NCBI GenBank assembly: GCA_020698575.1
Contig: CM036257.1
Location: 24,257,520-24,321,519, forward strand
From: Bostrychus sinensis
Lineage: Eukaryota; Chordata; Actinopteri; Gobiiformes; Eleotridae
Direction: 5' to 3'
Length of the DNA stretch: 64,000 nucleotides
Shown here: one piece after another, positions 1 through 12,216 of the stretch
Layout: each line of letters starts with the position of its first letter
Numbering within the stretch: position 1 is the first letter of the stretch
Position numbers and translations under genes: made by a program
Notes under the pieces: generated by a model
What the model was told of the DNA's origin: nothing
Databases searched by the model: none
The model's input: only the letters and a program-made list of their open reading frames with translations

Positions 1-149
1 AATAACTATTACTGACCAAGGCATTAAAGATTGAAATGAATTATCTCTTTTTTTGTCTTATTACTGACATTTTTTAAAACATTTTATCAAAACATAAAAC
101 TTATGTGACTCTTTACCAGTCTTTAATCCAGCACAGGAGGTCACAATCC

Positions 150-290
150 ATTGTACTCTTTGTGTCAGTCCCAAGCCTGGATAAATGGAGAGGGTTGCAT
201 CAGGAAGTGCAGCCGGTGTAAAACCTATGTCAAATAAATATGCACACTTGGAGGCAGATGAGGCGCTGTGGTGACCTCAAAAGGGAAAAG
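150..290 (+). repeat. Dispersed fish repeat
   Basis: cagtcccaagcctggataaa, gggttgcatcaggaagtgca and gctgtggtgacctcaaaagg identify it. A reverse copy lies at about 1914-1995. Often seen as the 3' end of non-LTR elements in fish; class inferred. Confidence 0.55.
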
Positions 291-300
291 CTGGAAGGAG

Positions 301-3300
301 AAAAGAGAAGAACAGAAGTCAAATGACATACCGCAACTAGTTGTAAGCCTGCTGTACTGCATTAACATAAAATGCTTACAAATAGTTAAATGGTAGAAGA
401 GTATTGGTTATGTTCAGTGTGATGTGTGACAGGCGTAGGCTACAATACGTGCCTGTGTGGCCAGGACTGGGACCGGGCACAGCGGGGCAGGACGAGGGCG
501 ACAGGGGCACGGAGCAGGTCAGAGGTAACGAGAGAGGGACGCCTGGGAAAACCAGGGGAGAAACTGTGGACTGAGGAGGAGGAGGAATGGAGAAAAGACG
601 GTAGAAGATGACACAATGCTTGTCAAGTGTATGTGCTATACAAATGAACTACAATGTAATCAAACTGAGCCTCTCTTTTTGTACACACTATTACTGTATA
701 CAAGAGGGATAAGAAGTACTCAGAATATGTTATAATAATACTTTTATTGCACAAAATCTACTACTACTGTCTCCAAACCTGCTTTAAACCCAGGACCTTC
801 TCATATCAATGTGAGCATGTAGCCCACTTTGCCACCAAGGTCAAAAAATACTTTTACTTATTTAGAGAATTTAGAGAATTTGTCACACTTTTCCCTAAAT
901 AACAACCATGAAATGAAAATTTAAAAAACATGTTCAAGAAAATGTACTGAGAAAATATTCGTTTTTAATGTACCTTACTTCAGTATAAGTCTCTAGTTAT
1001 TTTCACCACTAATATACATAAAGTATCTGACGGCAAACTTGTGTACCTATTCTGTTATAGTGGGTTAGAGTAGACAAGCCATAAATTCCTAAGATATTTG
1101 TGACAATAACATGTCCCTGCAGGGCTACCATAGGAGCACACAAGCTGTAGAAAAGAGAGATTCTGTAACCTCCAGATGCTGCCTAAAACCTTACACTGCA
1201 TTTTTAACAAAGGTATGCAAACTGCAACATTTAAACATAGAATAGAACTAAAATAAGCTGCTCAATGATCATAGGATTTTAAACAAACCCATGATAAATT
1301 CCTTGTAAATTTACCCTGATAAATGCCAAGACAAGACAACTCCTTGTTAGCTGCGAATATGTGGGAAAGTACGGAGCCGAGAGTGTTTATCATTGATCAA
1401 AGCTTGTGTTGCGTGTCACCTTCGCTGAACCTCCGAACGCTGGCCGGTCCCAGGTCAGTGAAGGCATCATCATTATCAGCTGTGATCTCAGATGACCGGT
1501 CCCACCAAAACAATGGACGCCTCTCACCACAACCGCAGAATAACAGGCTCTCAGTCAGAAACATACAATTATGCTTTTCTCTGTTGGAGCTGCAGCCTTG
1601 TCTTCACAGTCCAAGTGTTAATTCACTTAAAGAAATCCCCGGCTTCATTACAGAGTGGATTGTTCTTGTATTAATAGAAGTTTATGGGAAAGGTTTCCAC
1701 AAAAAGAGCAAAAACATGAAACACACGCGATGGTTAAGAGCCTTTACTGAGCACAATCAAAGCAAAGTATTGGCTTGGCTTAAGGCTTAAAAAAAACATT
1801 TCACCACATTGTGTAAGTCAAACTATTTTTGTTTATATATTAATGAGATACATCAAATAACACAGTAAACAATGAACATATTGTATATACTGCATATAGC
1901 AAGTCTTTTTACGGTGGATGCCCTTTCTTGCTCAACCATTTATCCAGGCTTGGGACCAGCACAAGTATTAAACTGGCTTGTGACTCTTGTGGCAGAGTTT
2001 TGTTATTGTATTCAATATTTATTGCCAATTTGCTAAAGCCACACAAAGGCACACATTGGTGACAACCATATTTTTCGTATATGATCAGGGTGTATAATTT
2101 ACTACAGGTTAATGAAAAAAGGTTAGGTCCATGGTGTTTGCTGCAGACAAACTTTAAACAATTATAACTGGTTATACGACTGCTTTTGCTGGAATACTGG
2201 GATTCGAATGGCAAGTTTGTAGACCTATTGTGCTAAAAAAAAGTGAATGGGTCTGGGTAGCTGTATTAAAAATAAAAAAATACAGGTGAAATTGCAACAA
2301 TGATAACATGGAAAAATGTAATCTTTAGATAAGACGTGCACAGTATGCACAACAATACAGATGGATGGCAGAGAGCAGCAGCAAAACAAGAGACAATCCC
2401 CACACACTGTATAACTGACCACATCACCAGAACGCATGCTTTGTCATTTTAGTGGGAAAAGTGCATACACTGTCTGTCAGTGGTTTATTTAAAGTACAGC
2501 GTTACTATAAAGAAAACATTATGGCTGAGTTTGTGAGAATAAGTGAGTGTTATTACTGAAGTGGGGGATTTCCCAGTGTCCAGTTTAGGCCAGCGCTGGG
2601 AGAGCTGGAGGAGGCATCAGCTGACTGTGACATGAGGAGGGGGCCGAGGAGGGACAGGCCTTTCCCACACCCACTGGAGTGAACACACACACAGAAATAC
2701 ACAGAGAAACGTATAAACACACAAATACGTTTGTTACATAGAAATACTACAGGCTGTACTGGGAAGTGAGGTGGAGAGGCGGCAGGCTGCACGCAGGCCA
2801 CGATCCCAAAGAAAAAATGTCAGTAACGCACTGACAGCTCACTACAACCTTCAGCTTTCTGAGGAACTTTGCCTAATATAAACATGAGATTAACAAAATA
2901 AAAATGAATCATATTTAAACAGAAATCAGTGTTACACAGAGTCAGAATCAAGGGTGCACCAGTTCTTACAAGCTTAGGATAGAGATTGATTTGTTCTGTG
3001 GTATTTGTCCACTTTTGTCCACTCAGAACTAAGAAATCCTAAAGCTCAAAACAGTTAGGAGTTCAAACAAGTGAAAGTAGCAACAGCTTTACATAATATG
3101 CATGCAGTTCCTATTTAAGGCAAATGAGCCAATGGGAACCTTTGTTTAAATGGGGGCTAGTAGCTTCTCATCCATTAAAATCATTGACAACAAGAATAAC
3201 TTCAATCCTCTAAGGAATCTTGCAGTGGTAAAGATACTTGTGCCTACTTGAACAGTGAATAATGTAGAGCATGTAGAATAATGCTCTGTCATTGAGGTAC

Positions 3301-3990
3301 AAAGACCTTATATCTCACAATGGTAAAGAATCCCCAAAAACTAATGTTACTTTACTGACTCATTGGCTGGAGTTAGTAGCTTTGGCTCTATCTCACAATG
3401 GTATGTTCAAGTATTGTATCTTAAACAAATTCCAGACCAGACACTGTTCCAGATCTACTCCAAAACTAACAATTTCTTCCTTTGGCCCACTACTTTCCTT
3501 AAAATGTAATACAAACATTACTCTAGACTCATGCCAGTGAAAACCTAACCTCCTTTTGCAGACGTACGTAAGCCTGGATGACAAATTAAAATAGTTAATT
3601 TGTACTGTATTAGAATGTGCTAACATGTTTTCAACTCATGGTAGCTAACAGCAGTAATAAACCACTTTTACAAACCACTGTAAAAACATAATGGGGTCCT
3701 TTTTTATCTCTTTCTTAACTGTAACTAATGTGGAGCAGACAGTGAAGGTATTGGAGTAATGTGTAAAGTTATGTACAGTGTGTGTGATAGCAAAAGCGTC
3801 CTGAGGTGAGACTAACACTGACCAGGTCCGTCTACAAACACCAGAGGGTCCCGTCATCAAAGCAGGTGTAGCAGGGACGGAGAGGTATTCCCAGCAAAAA
3901 GACAAAAGTGTGAAGGTGATGAGAACTTCTGGTTCATATAAAAGATGAATTAAAAGACTTTAAAAATAAATAAATCTATAGACCTATTAT
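301..3990. other. Intergenic, no gene recognised
   Basis: AT-rich. Contains the reverse repeat copy at about 1914-1995 and a (CA)n patch near 2685. Short open frames at 426-611, 1323-1790 and 2553-2801 show no family resemblance. Confidence 0.4.
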
Positions 3991-3991
3991 C

Positions 3992-4410
3992 TAGGGCTGC
4001 ACAATATATCGCAAAATTATCGTTATCGCAATATTAGCAAAAGCAATATTTGTATCGCAAGAATGTAAATGCATAGCAATAATAGTCTGACAGAGATTTA
4101 CACTGAAGAATAATTTTCCTACCAAAGTCTTAAATGAACATGTGTTGTGACTAAAGAAAAATGTTTAAAAAGTCCAGTTTTAGTGGTAATTTCCTTAATT
4201 TAGTCACAATTAAGCCTTGTTTTATTCCTGGTTTATTCTGCGTTAAGTTTTGATTTTGACGCTATTTTGACTTACATTTTTGTTTAAGTGAATTTAACTT
4301 GCTATATGAGAGAAGTAAGCCCTATTTGAAAATATTGCAAAAATATTGTTATCACAGTATTCAACATATGTATCGAATATCGCATGTTTTTCTCATATTG
4401 TGCGGCCCTA
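3992..4410. mobile_element. MITE with TAGGGCTGCACAATAT ends
   Basis: The left end tagggctgcacaatatatcg and the right end catattgtgcggcccta are inverted repeats. The interior has atcgcaatatt-type palindromic pieces. hAT-like by its ends; the flanks match weakly. Confidence 0.7.
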
Positions 4411-6557
4411 CTTTTAATAAGTTGAAAAATGTAGCTCATACAAATATTTGGGTGAGGCTTAATTTTCTTTGTACCAGTATTTTCCTTTTCTCTGTATTTT
4501 TGTAACTACATGAAATTGTGAAGTATGTGTGTCATAGAGGTTATAGACTTTAGGAAAATCACTTTGCTTGTGTAAAAAATAGACTGCAATTAAATGATGG
4601 GGGATAAAATAGAGTCCCAAATGAAAATCACTGCCTACTAAGTGACCAAAATTTACTCACTCTGTCCTTGAGAATGTTCACGATGCACTAAATGTAAGTT
4701 AAATGTATAGTATGTCCCAGTGTGAACAGCCCAGAGTGTGGCTGAATGGAGGTGTGGTCCTTAATGACAGGAATGCACTCAAGTCCAGACCCTCTCACAG
4801 AGGTTTCCCATTTGCAGTGAAGTTGTGCGTCGACGTGTTTCCCAGATAAAACTCTCAGACGTCTGTCGCTCAGCTCCTCTGGCCGAAAGTCCACTCCAGT
4901 GAAGCATCCCTACACTTTCTGCAAGATATGAGTCAGTCAGCTGTGGGTTTAGGCTTTATCTAGAGGTGAAAGGAGGGTCATGGGGTCAAGAGAGTGGTGA
5001 GGTTACTATCACAAGGAATGATCTGTCTGTGGGTACAGCCTTGTGAATGATAACTTCTTGGTCCTGGTTTAATTTTGACTTATTGCAAGATTTAGCCCTG
5101 GTTTAATGCTGGGTTTAGGGCTTTTTTGGTCTATGGTTTGATATAGTTTAAATCTCACACAGTTGCTGTAAATAAGCATAGTTGTTTGCATTTTTACTGC
5201 CACTAGCCTGATCTGAGCAGGGGTACATTATACAATTTGAGCCCTCTATAACACAGAGTGACAATATTGTCTGTGATGGATCTTTTACTTTAAACATTAT
5301 AAAGAGGTTTTGCAAACTCCTCACATTTGTTTTTGACAGTACAGAGATGAAAACTTATACTGTTTATATATTATTGTAGTGGTTCCCAAAGTGGGGTCTG
5401 GGGCTCTCTGGTGGGCCACGAAAGTACTGCAGGGCGGCCGCCAGAGTGCTAAGTACTCATTTAAAAATATTACTTTGAAGCCTGTGTTTTTGTAATATTT
5501 TATAGAAATATATGGAGAAAAAACAGCTTGTTGGGGGCCGGTGGGGGATTTTCAGTTTTTTAAGTGGACCGCGACACTTTTGACTTTGAGAATGGCTGTA
5601 TTGTGTATCCTTGTCAATAAACAGTAGATAAGGCCATCAAATAAACAGCTCCAATGATCATAACCTGTCTTCCTAACTTGTGCATGCAATTTTAGGCATG
5701 TCCAACCACGGTTGTTTACCCAGATTAATCAAATGTGCCATGCTTTATTTCTGAAACGTGTACAAATTGCTGTTTCTTTTGTGTACCTGGCTGCTAGTGT
5801 GGATTTAATACTGTTTTAGTCTTGATTTGGTACTGGTTTAGACTTGGTTTAGTGCTGTGTTTAGTTCTGAATTAATTATGAGTTTAACGTGACTTTTGCC
5901 ACTTCTGGTTTAACTCTGGTTCCTTTCTTGCCATATGTTTTGGCCATTGTTGTATTACATTGTCTCCACAGCACGTACTTTAAACCCACTTGTAAAAAGT
6001 GCCATGTCTTGAGCCAAATCCATCCTCTCTCTTTCTCCTTGTCTTTTCTGATGGAGGGAGCAGGAAGGAAGTGGAGTAAAGTGGCAGCTGCAGGTTGTTG
6101 GTTCAATGCTCCTAAAGGACGTGTACTGGGTTTCCTCTGTCACAACAATAGACCATTATATCTCCAAACAACACACATTCATAGAGTCTGTGGAAGTGCA
6201 TTAAAGGCTGATAAACGTCGTAAATTTCTCTCAGGCTCCCCGGGGAGTTGAATGTGTTCAGAAGAGGAAATAAAGTTAGATGGAGTCTTTTGGGAGAGCA
6301 GAGGTGTTGTACAAAGAACGGTACCTTCAGCTTCAGAGTGTGTTATTTCCTTCACATCAAGTGTAATGAAGCTATTGTGAAAATGGCAATTAGCGTGTGT
6401 TGTTTTTGGTACAGTTAGAAAAAGCACTGCATTGCCATATGACATAAAGCAAATGTTTAATGTGTAAAATAGACAAAACTACAGTCAACAGATAATACTT
6501 CTGAAGGCTACAATAATTTGTTTTAAAAAATGTGTTTTTGGAGTTTAATGTATAGGT
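4411..6557. other. Intergenic with MITE remnants
   Basis: A hAT-like MITE is likely at about 5377-5598 (agtggttcccaaagtggggt ... tttgagaatggctg). Scattered tcctggtttaat-type units occur near 5055-5130 and 5800-5870. A GC-richer stretch at 4690-4920 is open in several frames but unrecognised. Confidence 0.4.
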
Positions 6558-6831
6558 CAGTGATTTTCAAACTTTTCACACCAAGTACCACCTCAGAAAA
6601 TATTTGGCTTTCAACACATCATCCTCAAATTACTAAAATTAGGATTCTGAAATGAGGAAATAACAGGAACAAACACGGTACAAAACAAGAACTAAATCAG
6701 GTCTAAACCAGGACTAAACCAGAACATACCCAGGACTAAACAAGGACAAAACTGTCCCAACCAGACAGGACTAAATGAAAAATATAACTGGCTCTAAATT
6801 AAACAAAATCAGAGACTACTGAAAACCACTG
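6558..6831. mobile_element. hAT-like MITE with a short accagg array
   Basis: Starts cagtgattttcaaactttt and ends actactgaaaaccactg. The middle has taaaccaggactaaaccaga-type units, a small version of the arrays at 23566 and 59095. Confidence 0.55.
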
Positions 6832-8705
6832 ATAGGCAACTTGTTCTTTTTTATCTGCCCACACAGTGATACAACTATGCTGCACTTGTTTTGATCTCAT
6901 ACAGTAAAACATTTTATTATATTTATTTGAAAGAGCGTGCAGGGTAAAAAAAAATCCTGTGACAAAATTTAACCAAGACTAGCCCTGAAAGAAAAGAAGC
7001 AGCCGAAAACTGACTTTATCAGTGTGTACAGTAAATGTCTGGATACATTGAGTTTACTTTCCAAAATGGTCGCCCTAAAAAAGTAAGAAGATTAAAACTT
7101 GAGTCCACCTAACATGAACAATAATGAACTTAAAAGCTTTGAGTATCACATTCTAAAAGGTAAGTAGAATATAGCCTAAAACAAGTGAGCACTATATACT
7201 AAATTCTAAGTAGATTTAACTATTAAGTTGTATTTTTTTGCATACGGTAGAGGATGAAAACTTTGCATCAATCAATTCCTTAGGACGGGTGCGTAGGAGC
7301 AGAGGCAGAAGCCCAAAGGTACATCAAAAAGAAAAAATTCCCACACATCCCACACGTCTGACTTGCAAATGTGAGACTTTTAATAGGACTCAACAAGCAA
7401 CGTTTCAGCACTAGGCCTTTATCAGGTAAATGGCATTTTTTTCTATACTGTAAACGTTAAAAAAGAGTTCAGAGTCCAGTTTAGGCAGGTTGTAGCAGTT
7501 TGTAGTTGGTTCTACTTTGATGGCTTATAACAGTGTGAGTTTTTAATGGGACCTGTGTGAGGTCTGGGACGGCGGTTGTGCTGCCAGTGCGGTCTCAGTC
7601 AGAATAATGCCCCGTTTCCTCCTATTCTCTCTGCACACTCAACCCCTCCAGTGCCCCCATCTCAACAAATACACACTAAAACAGAGTCATGTTCAGAAGG
7701 ATTTCCGACTCATGGCGCTGCCTTCTCTGAGATATTATCCTCCTGTGATTCCTCTGCCAATGCTTCCTGGTATAGGATGGCCCTGCTTGTCCTCTATGAC
7801 CCCCAACATCAATAAAAATATTATTATTAACATCAACGTTAAGAAATACATGGACAGGCTAACAAAGCCACCAGCTGAGGTCAGGTTACCAGTGGCAGAA
7901 GGTCAGTGGTTCAGAGCAAAGGGAAAGTCTGGAAAAGAGAAGAAATATTTACAAGCAGTTGGCAATAGGTGGATTAATGTGTCAGGTGTGTTGTCTGATA
8001 AAGGAGTTTCTGCAAGAATGAAAGAAAAGGTGTATCATTGTATAAGATTTGTGCATTAAAAATGCTATGAGCAGCATATTTTTTTACATTTCATAAAAAT
8101 TCCCCACGTGTGCCAAGATATGATATAAACATATTTAAATCAAATAGTACAGTTGAGTAATTAACAATTAAAAATATGTTTTACATAATGGCCAAGATGT
8201 TCTTGTTTACATTTTTTGTTTTAGTTTTAAAACTGCATCGCCAATCGTCCAATCATAAAGAGACCACTGCTCTGATTTTAGACTACAGTACCATTTTCAA
8301 ACCAGTACGGGCACATGCTGCTTCTAAAACAGCTAAACATTGACTTGCTAATGCAGTCAATTGGTTGTCAGTTTCCAAAATCAAAATCATTCATAATTGG
8401 CAATCCTTTGTGGCTAATGCTAATTCCGCCATTAAAAATTAATTATTGTCTTTGTAACTTCTGGTACCAGTCTTTGGAACGCAGACGTTGTGTTTACAAA
8501 CACTAAAAGGGTCTTAAAAAGTCATACACAAAAAATAATGACAGCCTTACTTTTTGCTAAAAAAAACTAACTCCGAGTAACATCTCAAATAATTTTCTGC
8601 AGATGAGGCCCTTTACTGTGAAAATGTAGCCTATGCATTTTGCCTTTCCATCTTTCCATCCTACACTAAATAATAATAATAACAGTAATAATAATAATAA
8701 TAATA
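6832..8705. other. Intergenic, no gene recognised
   Basis: A fish repeat fragment (caacgtttcagcactaggcc) lies at about 7390-7430. Open frames at 7576-8059 have no recognisable domains. (TAA)n at about 8668-8706. Confidence 0.4.
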
Positions 8706-8995
8706 ATGCATTGGTCTTACATAGCGCTTTATTGGTCAATCAACGTCGCTTTACAATTGCATTATTCATTCACGCCCACACTCCTTGGTGGTGAGCTACT
8801 TCTGTAGCCACAGCCCTGGGGCAGACTGATGGGCATGTGGCTGCCATTCTGCGCCAACTGCCTCTCTGACCACCACCAAACACAGTCACACTGACACATT
8901 CATACATTCATTCTCACATACAGGGTGAAGTGTCTTGCCCAAGGACACAAGGACAGTATACAATACCGGCAGCGGGGCTCGAACCGTAATATCCA
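8706..8995 (-). mobile_element. SINE, reverse copy
   Basis: tagcgctttattggtcaatc, ggctgccattctgcgccaac and gggtgaagtgtcttgcccaa mark the reverse orientation of the family at 13831. Confidence 0.6.
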
Positions 8996-9084
8996 GTGAG
9001 ACATTTTTAAAGTTTACAGAAATAACATTTTTGGGGCTCCATATGACTGTAATTGATCTTTTAAAACTTTCTGTATATTTGTTA

Positions 9085-9085
<1 letters not shown>

Positions 9086-9167
<82 letters not shown>

Positions 9168-9182
9168 TACTACTACTACTAC
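9086..9182. repeat. (TAC)n / (TAA)n compound microsatellite
   Basis: About 48 bp of TAC units followed by about 42 bp of TAA units and a few further TAC units. Confidence 0.95.
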
Positions 9183-10770
9183 CCCATTCTCCAGATATGT
9201 TTTTATTTCCAATGAGTAACTGATGAACTGGAGACTTTAAGAAAAGCCCTAATACTAAATTAAGACACATCTATTTTAAGAAATCTCTGAGAAGGCGGGG
9301 TTCGCTCTATGAGAGGGTGCTGACAAGTCGATGTGAAGTTATCAGCTGAAGAAAAGGCGTAACGGTGGGAAGCTGTGTGTGTAAAGTATGTTATAATTCC
9401 TGCATTAAACTGCTGCTGTAGTGCTCCTGAGATTAGCAGGTGAGAAAAGATGGCCGCTCCTGTGTGAGTGGCTCTGGACTGTCTCACACGACGATTGGGT
9501 TTCAGAGAGCAGAGAGAGCTGCAGTGTGGGAACGTCTGAAACACAAGTAGAAGGGTTTTCACAAATGTATTTATTTACATTCTGAAAAAACTGAAATGGT
9601 TTATGGCAATGGTGAAATCTGTCATATGTTAGAATCTTAAAGGTACAATAACTCAATTAAACTTGTCATGTGTAATGTTACAATAAATATTATCTTTTAC
9701 TTATTAATACCAGGGTACAACTGAAATGATGTATGTATATATTAATAACATTTTGAGATTTAAAGTTTAGTGCCAAGGTTAACTTGCTTTAAAAACTAGG
9801 TTCTTTAACACTTATTAATCACTTAAAAAATTAGGTTAGATGTCTAAAAGAGGGCACCTAGACCTAGCCTAGTTGCTCTCTAGAAGATGTTTAGCTCCTT
9901 ATTTAGAGGACTTCTTAAGAGCCACACTTTGTCCAGATGCCTTTTTTAATACTTGCAATTTCTGATGACTTGGGTGATTGAAAACGTTCACACACTTAAA
10001 GGTTTTCTATTCTGCTAAACAGATTTTTTTGAGGTTTTAACCATGTTATAATGTTGTTTAAGCCTTAAAACATACCTGGAGTGGCATGTTGCTTTGTTCA
10101 TGCTTGTTTGAGTAATCCTGTTTGCTGAGCCTGTCCTCTTCTCAAGATCTTAAAACGCTCGGTCTCACCGCTCTACGTGCGTTTCTAAAGCCCAAACAAC
10201 GCCCCTAGACTCATAATTTCAGTATTAAACTGCCATCACTACGAAGCAGTCAGCTCATTTTTCTATCTGTTAGCATCATGTTGCCAATAGCCATGCTAAA
10301 TAGCCATTTTATGTTCTGTCTATTCCCACTGTTGCCAGCAGGGGGCGTCAAACACCTAATCCAAGCATTTTCTGCAAGGTCAAAGTTATAGCTCCCCCAA
10401 AAGATTTTTTCTATACATATACATTATTTTAAGTTTACAAAATGTGAAATACTAATGAAAAGGTTTCTAAAACTACTTCAGAAAGCCTGAAAAATAATAA
10501 TATGGCCCATTTAAAACTGGTTATAGTCCTTCCATTACATTCTACAACCCATTTAAAATATTTTTGGGCCCCACTGAATGCCAAGGGGTCTTAAAATTGC
10601 TGATATCATATCACACATTGTTCTAGTTTGTTTACCACATTTTTGTTTAATGCCTTCCTAAAAAGAATGAGCAAAAGAACTGATAGCTCTCTATACCCTA
10701 CATTGTGCAAACATTTATTTTAACAAAGTGAACCTTTCAGAATTTTAGAAATACTGAGGTCCATCAGCTG
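9183..10770. other. Intergenic upstream of hey2, no gene recognised
   Basis: AT-rich. TGTGGGAA at 9525-9532 is another match to the RBPJ consensus but too common a word to weigh much. Confidence 0.35.
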
Positions 10771-10774
10771 AGGT

Positions 10775-11215
10775 TTATTTCTAGTTAGGTCCTTGTTTAG
10801 ACCTGGTTTCATTCTGGTTTAGTCCGGGTTTATTTTTTGTTTAGTCCTGGTTAAGTCCTTGTTTAGACCTGGTTTAGACCGGGTTTAGTCCTGCTTTATT
10901 TCTTGTTTAGTCCTTGTTTAGACCTGGTTTAATCCAGGTTTAGTCCTGCTTTATTTCTAGTTTGGTCCTTGTTTATACCTGGTTTCATTCTGGTTTAGTT
11001 CGGGTTTATTTTTTGTCTAGTCCTAGTTAAATCATTGTTTAGATCTGGTTTAGTCCTGCTTTATTTCTTGTTTAGTCCTTGTTTGGACCTGGTTTTGTCC
11101 TGGTTTAGTCCTGGTTTGTTTGTTTAGACCTTCTTCAGACCTGATTTAGTCCTTGCTTAGACCTGGTTTAGTCCTTGTTTAGACCGGGTTTAGTCCTGGT
11201 TTAGATCTGGTTTAA
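10775..11215. repeat. Degenerate ctggtttagtcc minisatellite upstream of hey2
   Basis: The same unit family as the accagg arrays, read on the other strand: tagtccttgtttagacctgg and variants. No MITE ends are found. It ends about 830 bp before the hey2 ATG. Confidence 0.9.
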
Positions 11216-11328
11216 AATACTGAGGGGGGCTCTATGTTGCGTAGGGCCATGCCTTTAAACTTGTAGCAATATTAAACAGTCAATCTGGCTTTTTATTTTT
11301 TATTTTTTATCTCAGTAATTTTCTGACT

Positions 11329-12047
11329 ATGGCCTCATTTCCCTGCACTTGTCCGTCACATGTGCACACACACGCACACACACACTGGAACCGCCCAGGT
11401 CCCACACAAATACGGTTTAGACAAGGGGAAGATTGCAGCAGACTGCAGCTTGGGCTGGTCCCACTTCAGATAAATCCTCCTGTCTGGACTCTGGTTCATG
11501 CGGGGTGCGTGTGCGGGTGCGTGTGCGGCTCCCAGGCTCCGTGGGAAAAACTGCAGGCAGCGGCCGAGAACCAGCAGCAGAGAGGCGGGGAGGGAGGGGG
11601 ACCGCAGCCGACTCACAGGCTACGTTTCCCGGACACTTTTAAAGAGAAGCGCCGCTGATAGAACCACTGCTCCAGGCACAGTTTAAAAAGCCTAAACTTG
11701 GATTTTTTTACACGTTTACATTTGTTAATGAATTTTGGAACAACTTTATTTCTGGAAAACGTTTAATGTATTTTTTTTTTTTTTTTCTTTTTTGGGACAT
11801 TTTAAAATACAACTAGCCCTAGCATTTAACATAAAATTGTAAAATTACAACCGCTGATTTTTTATTTTTTATTTTTTTTTTACATTTCACTAAAACAGTT
11901 TTATCGTTCTTCTAAATCACTTGTATAATATAAGAAAAAAGGGAAAATGTTCGCTTACCTTGATTAGTTTTGCCTTTGGGACACACACCTCCAGAGTCCA
12001 GCCTTTCCCCGGGGAGCAACGAGAAGCTTGACCGCCGTCCGCGCACT
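11329..12047 (+). promoter_or_regulatory. hey2: hey2 promoter and 5' UTR region
   Basis: This GC-richer stretch precedes the hey2 start codon. CGTGGGAA at 11540-11547 matches the consensus for RBPJ/CSL, the DNA-binding partner of Notch, which is expected for a Hey gene. A TATA-like TTTAAAA lies at 11692-11698, about 350 bp before the ATG. A (CA)n tract at about 11363-11385 and poly-T runs at about 11770-11880 are also present. The transcription start is inferred, not seen. Several short open frames here are by-products of base composition. Confidence 0.45.
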
Positions 12048-12141
12048 ATGAAGCGGCCGTGTGAGGACAGCAGCTCCGCCGAAAGCGACTCGGAGGAAAC
12101 CATCGATGTGGGCTGTGAAAATGTGTATTCAGGGTAATACT

Positions 12142-12216
<75 letters not shown>

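Noticed and set aside
1323..1790. A 155-codon open frame near the left edge
   Set aside because: Composition is that of surrounding non-coding DNA and the predicted protein has no recognisable feature.
7607..8059. A 150-codon open frame left of hey2
   Set aside because: No domain, no resemblance to a known family, an ATT-rich middle and no splice or promoter context. It looks like chance.
9082..9270. Open frames made of Tyr, Leu or Val runs
   Set aside because: They are the TAC/TAA microsatellite translated.
11329..11658. A 109-codon frame just upstream of hey2
   Set aside because: It lies in the GC-rich promoter and contains a (CA)n tract; all frames are open there because of composition.
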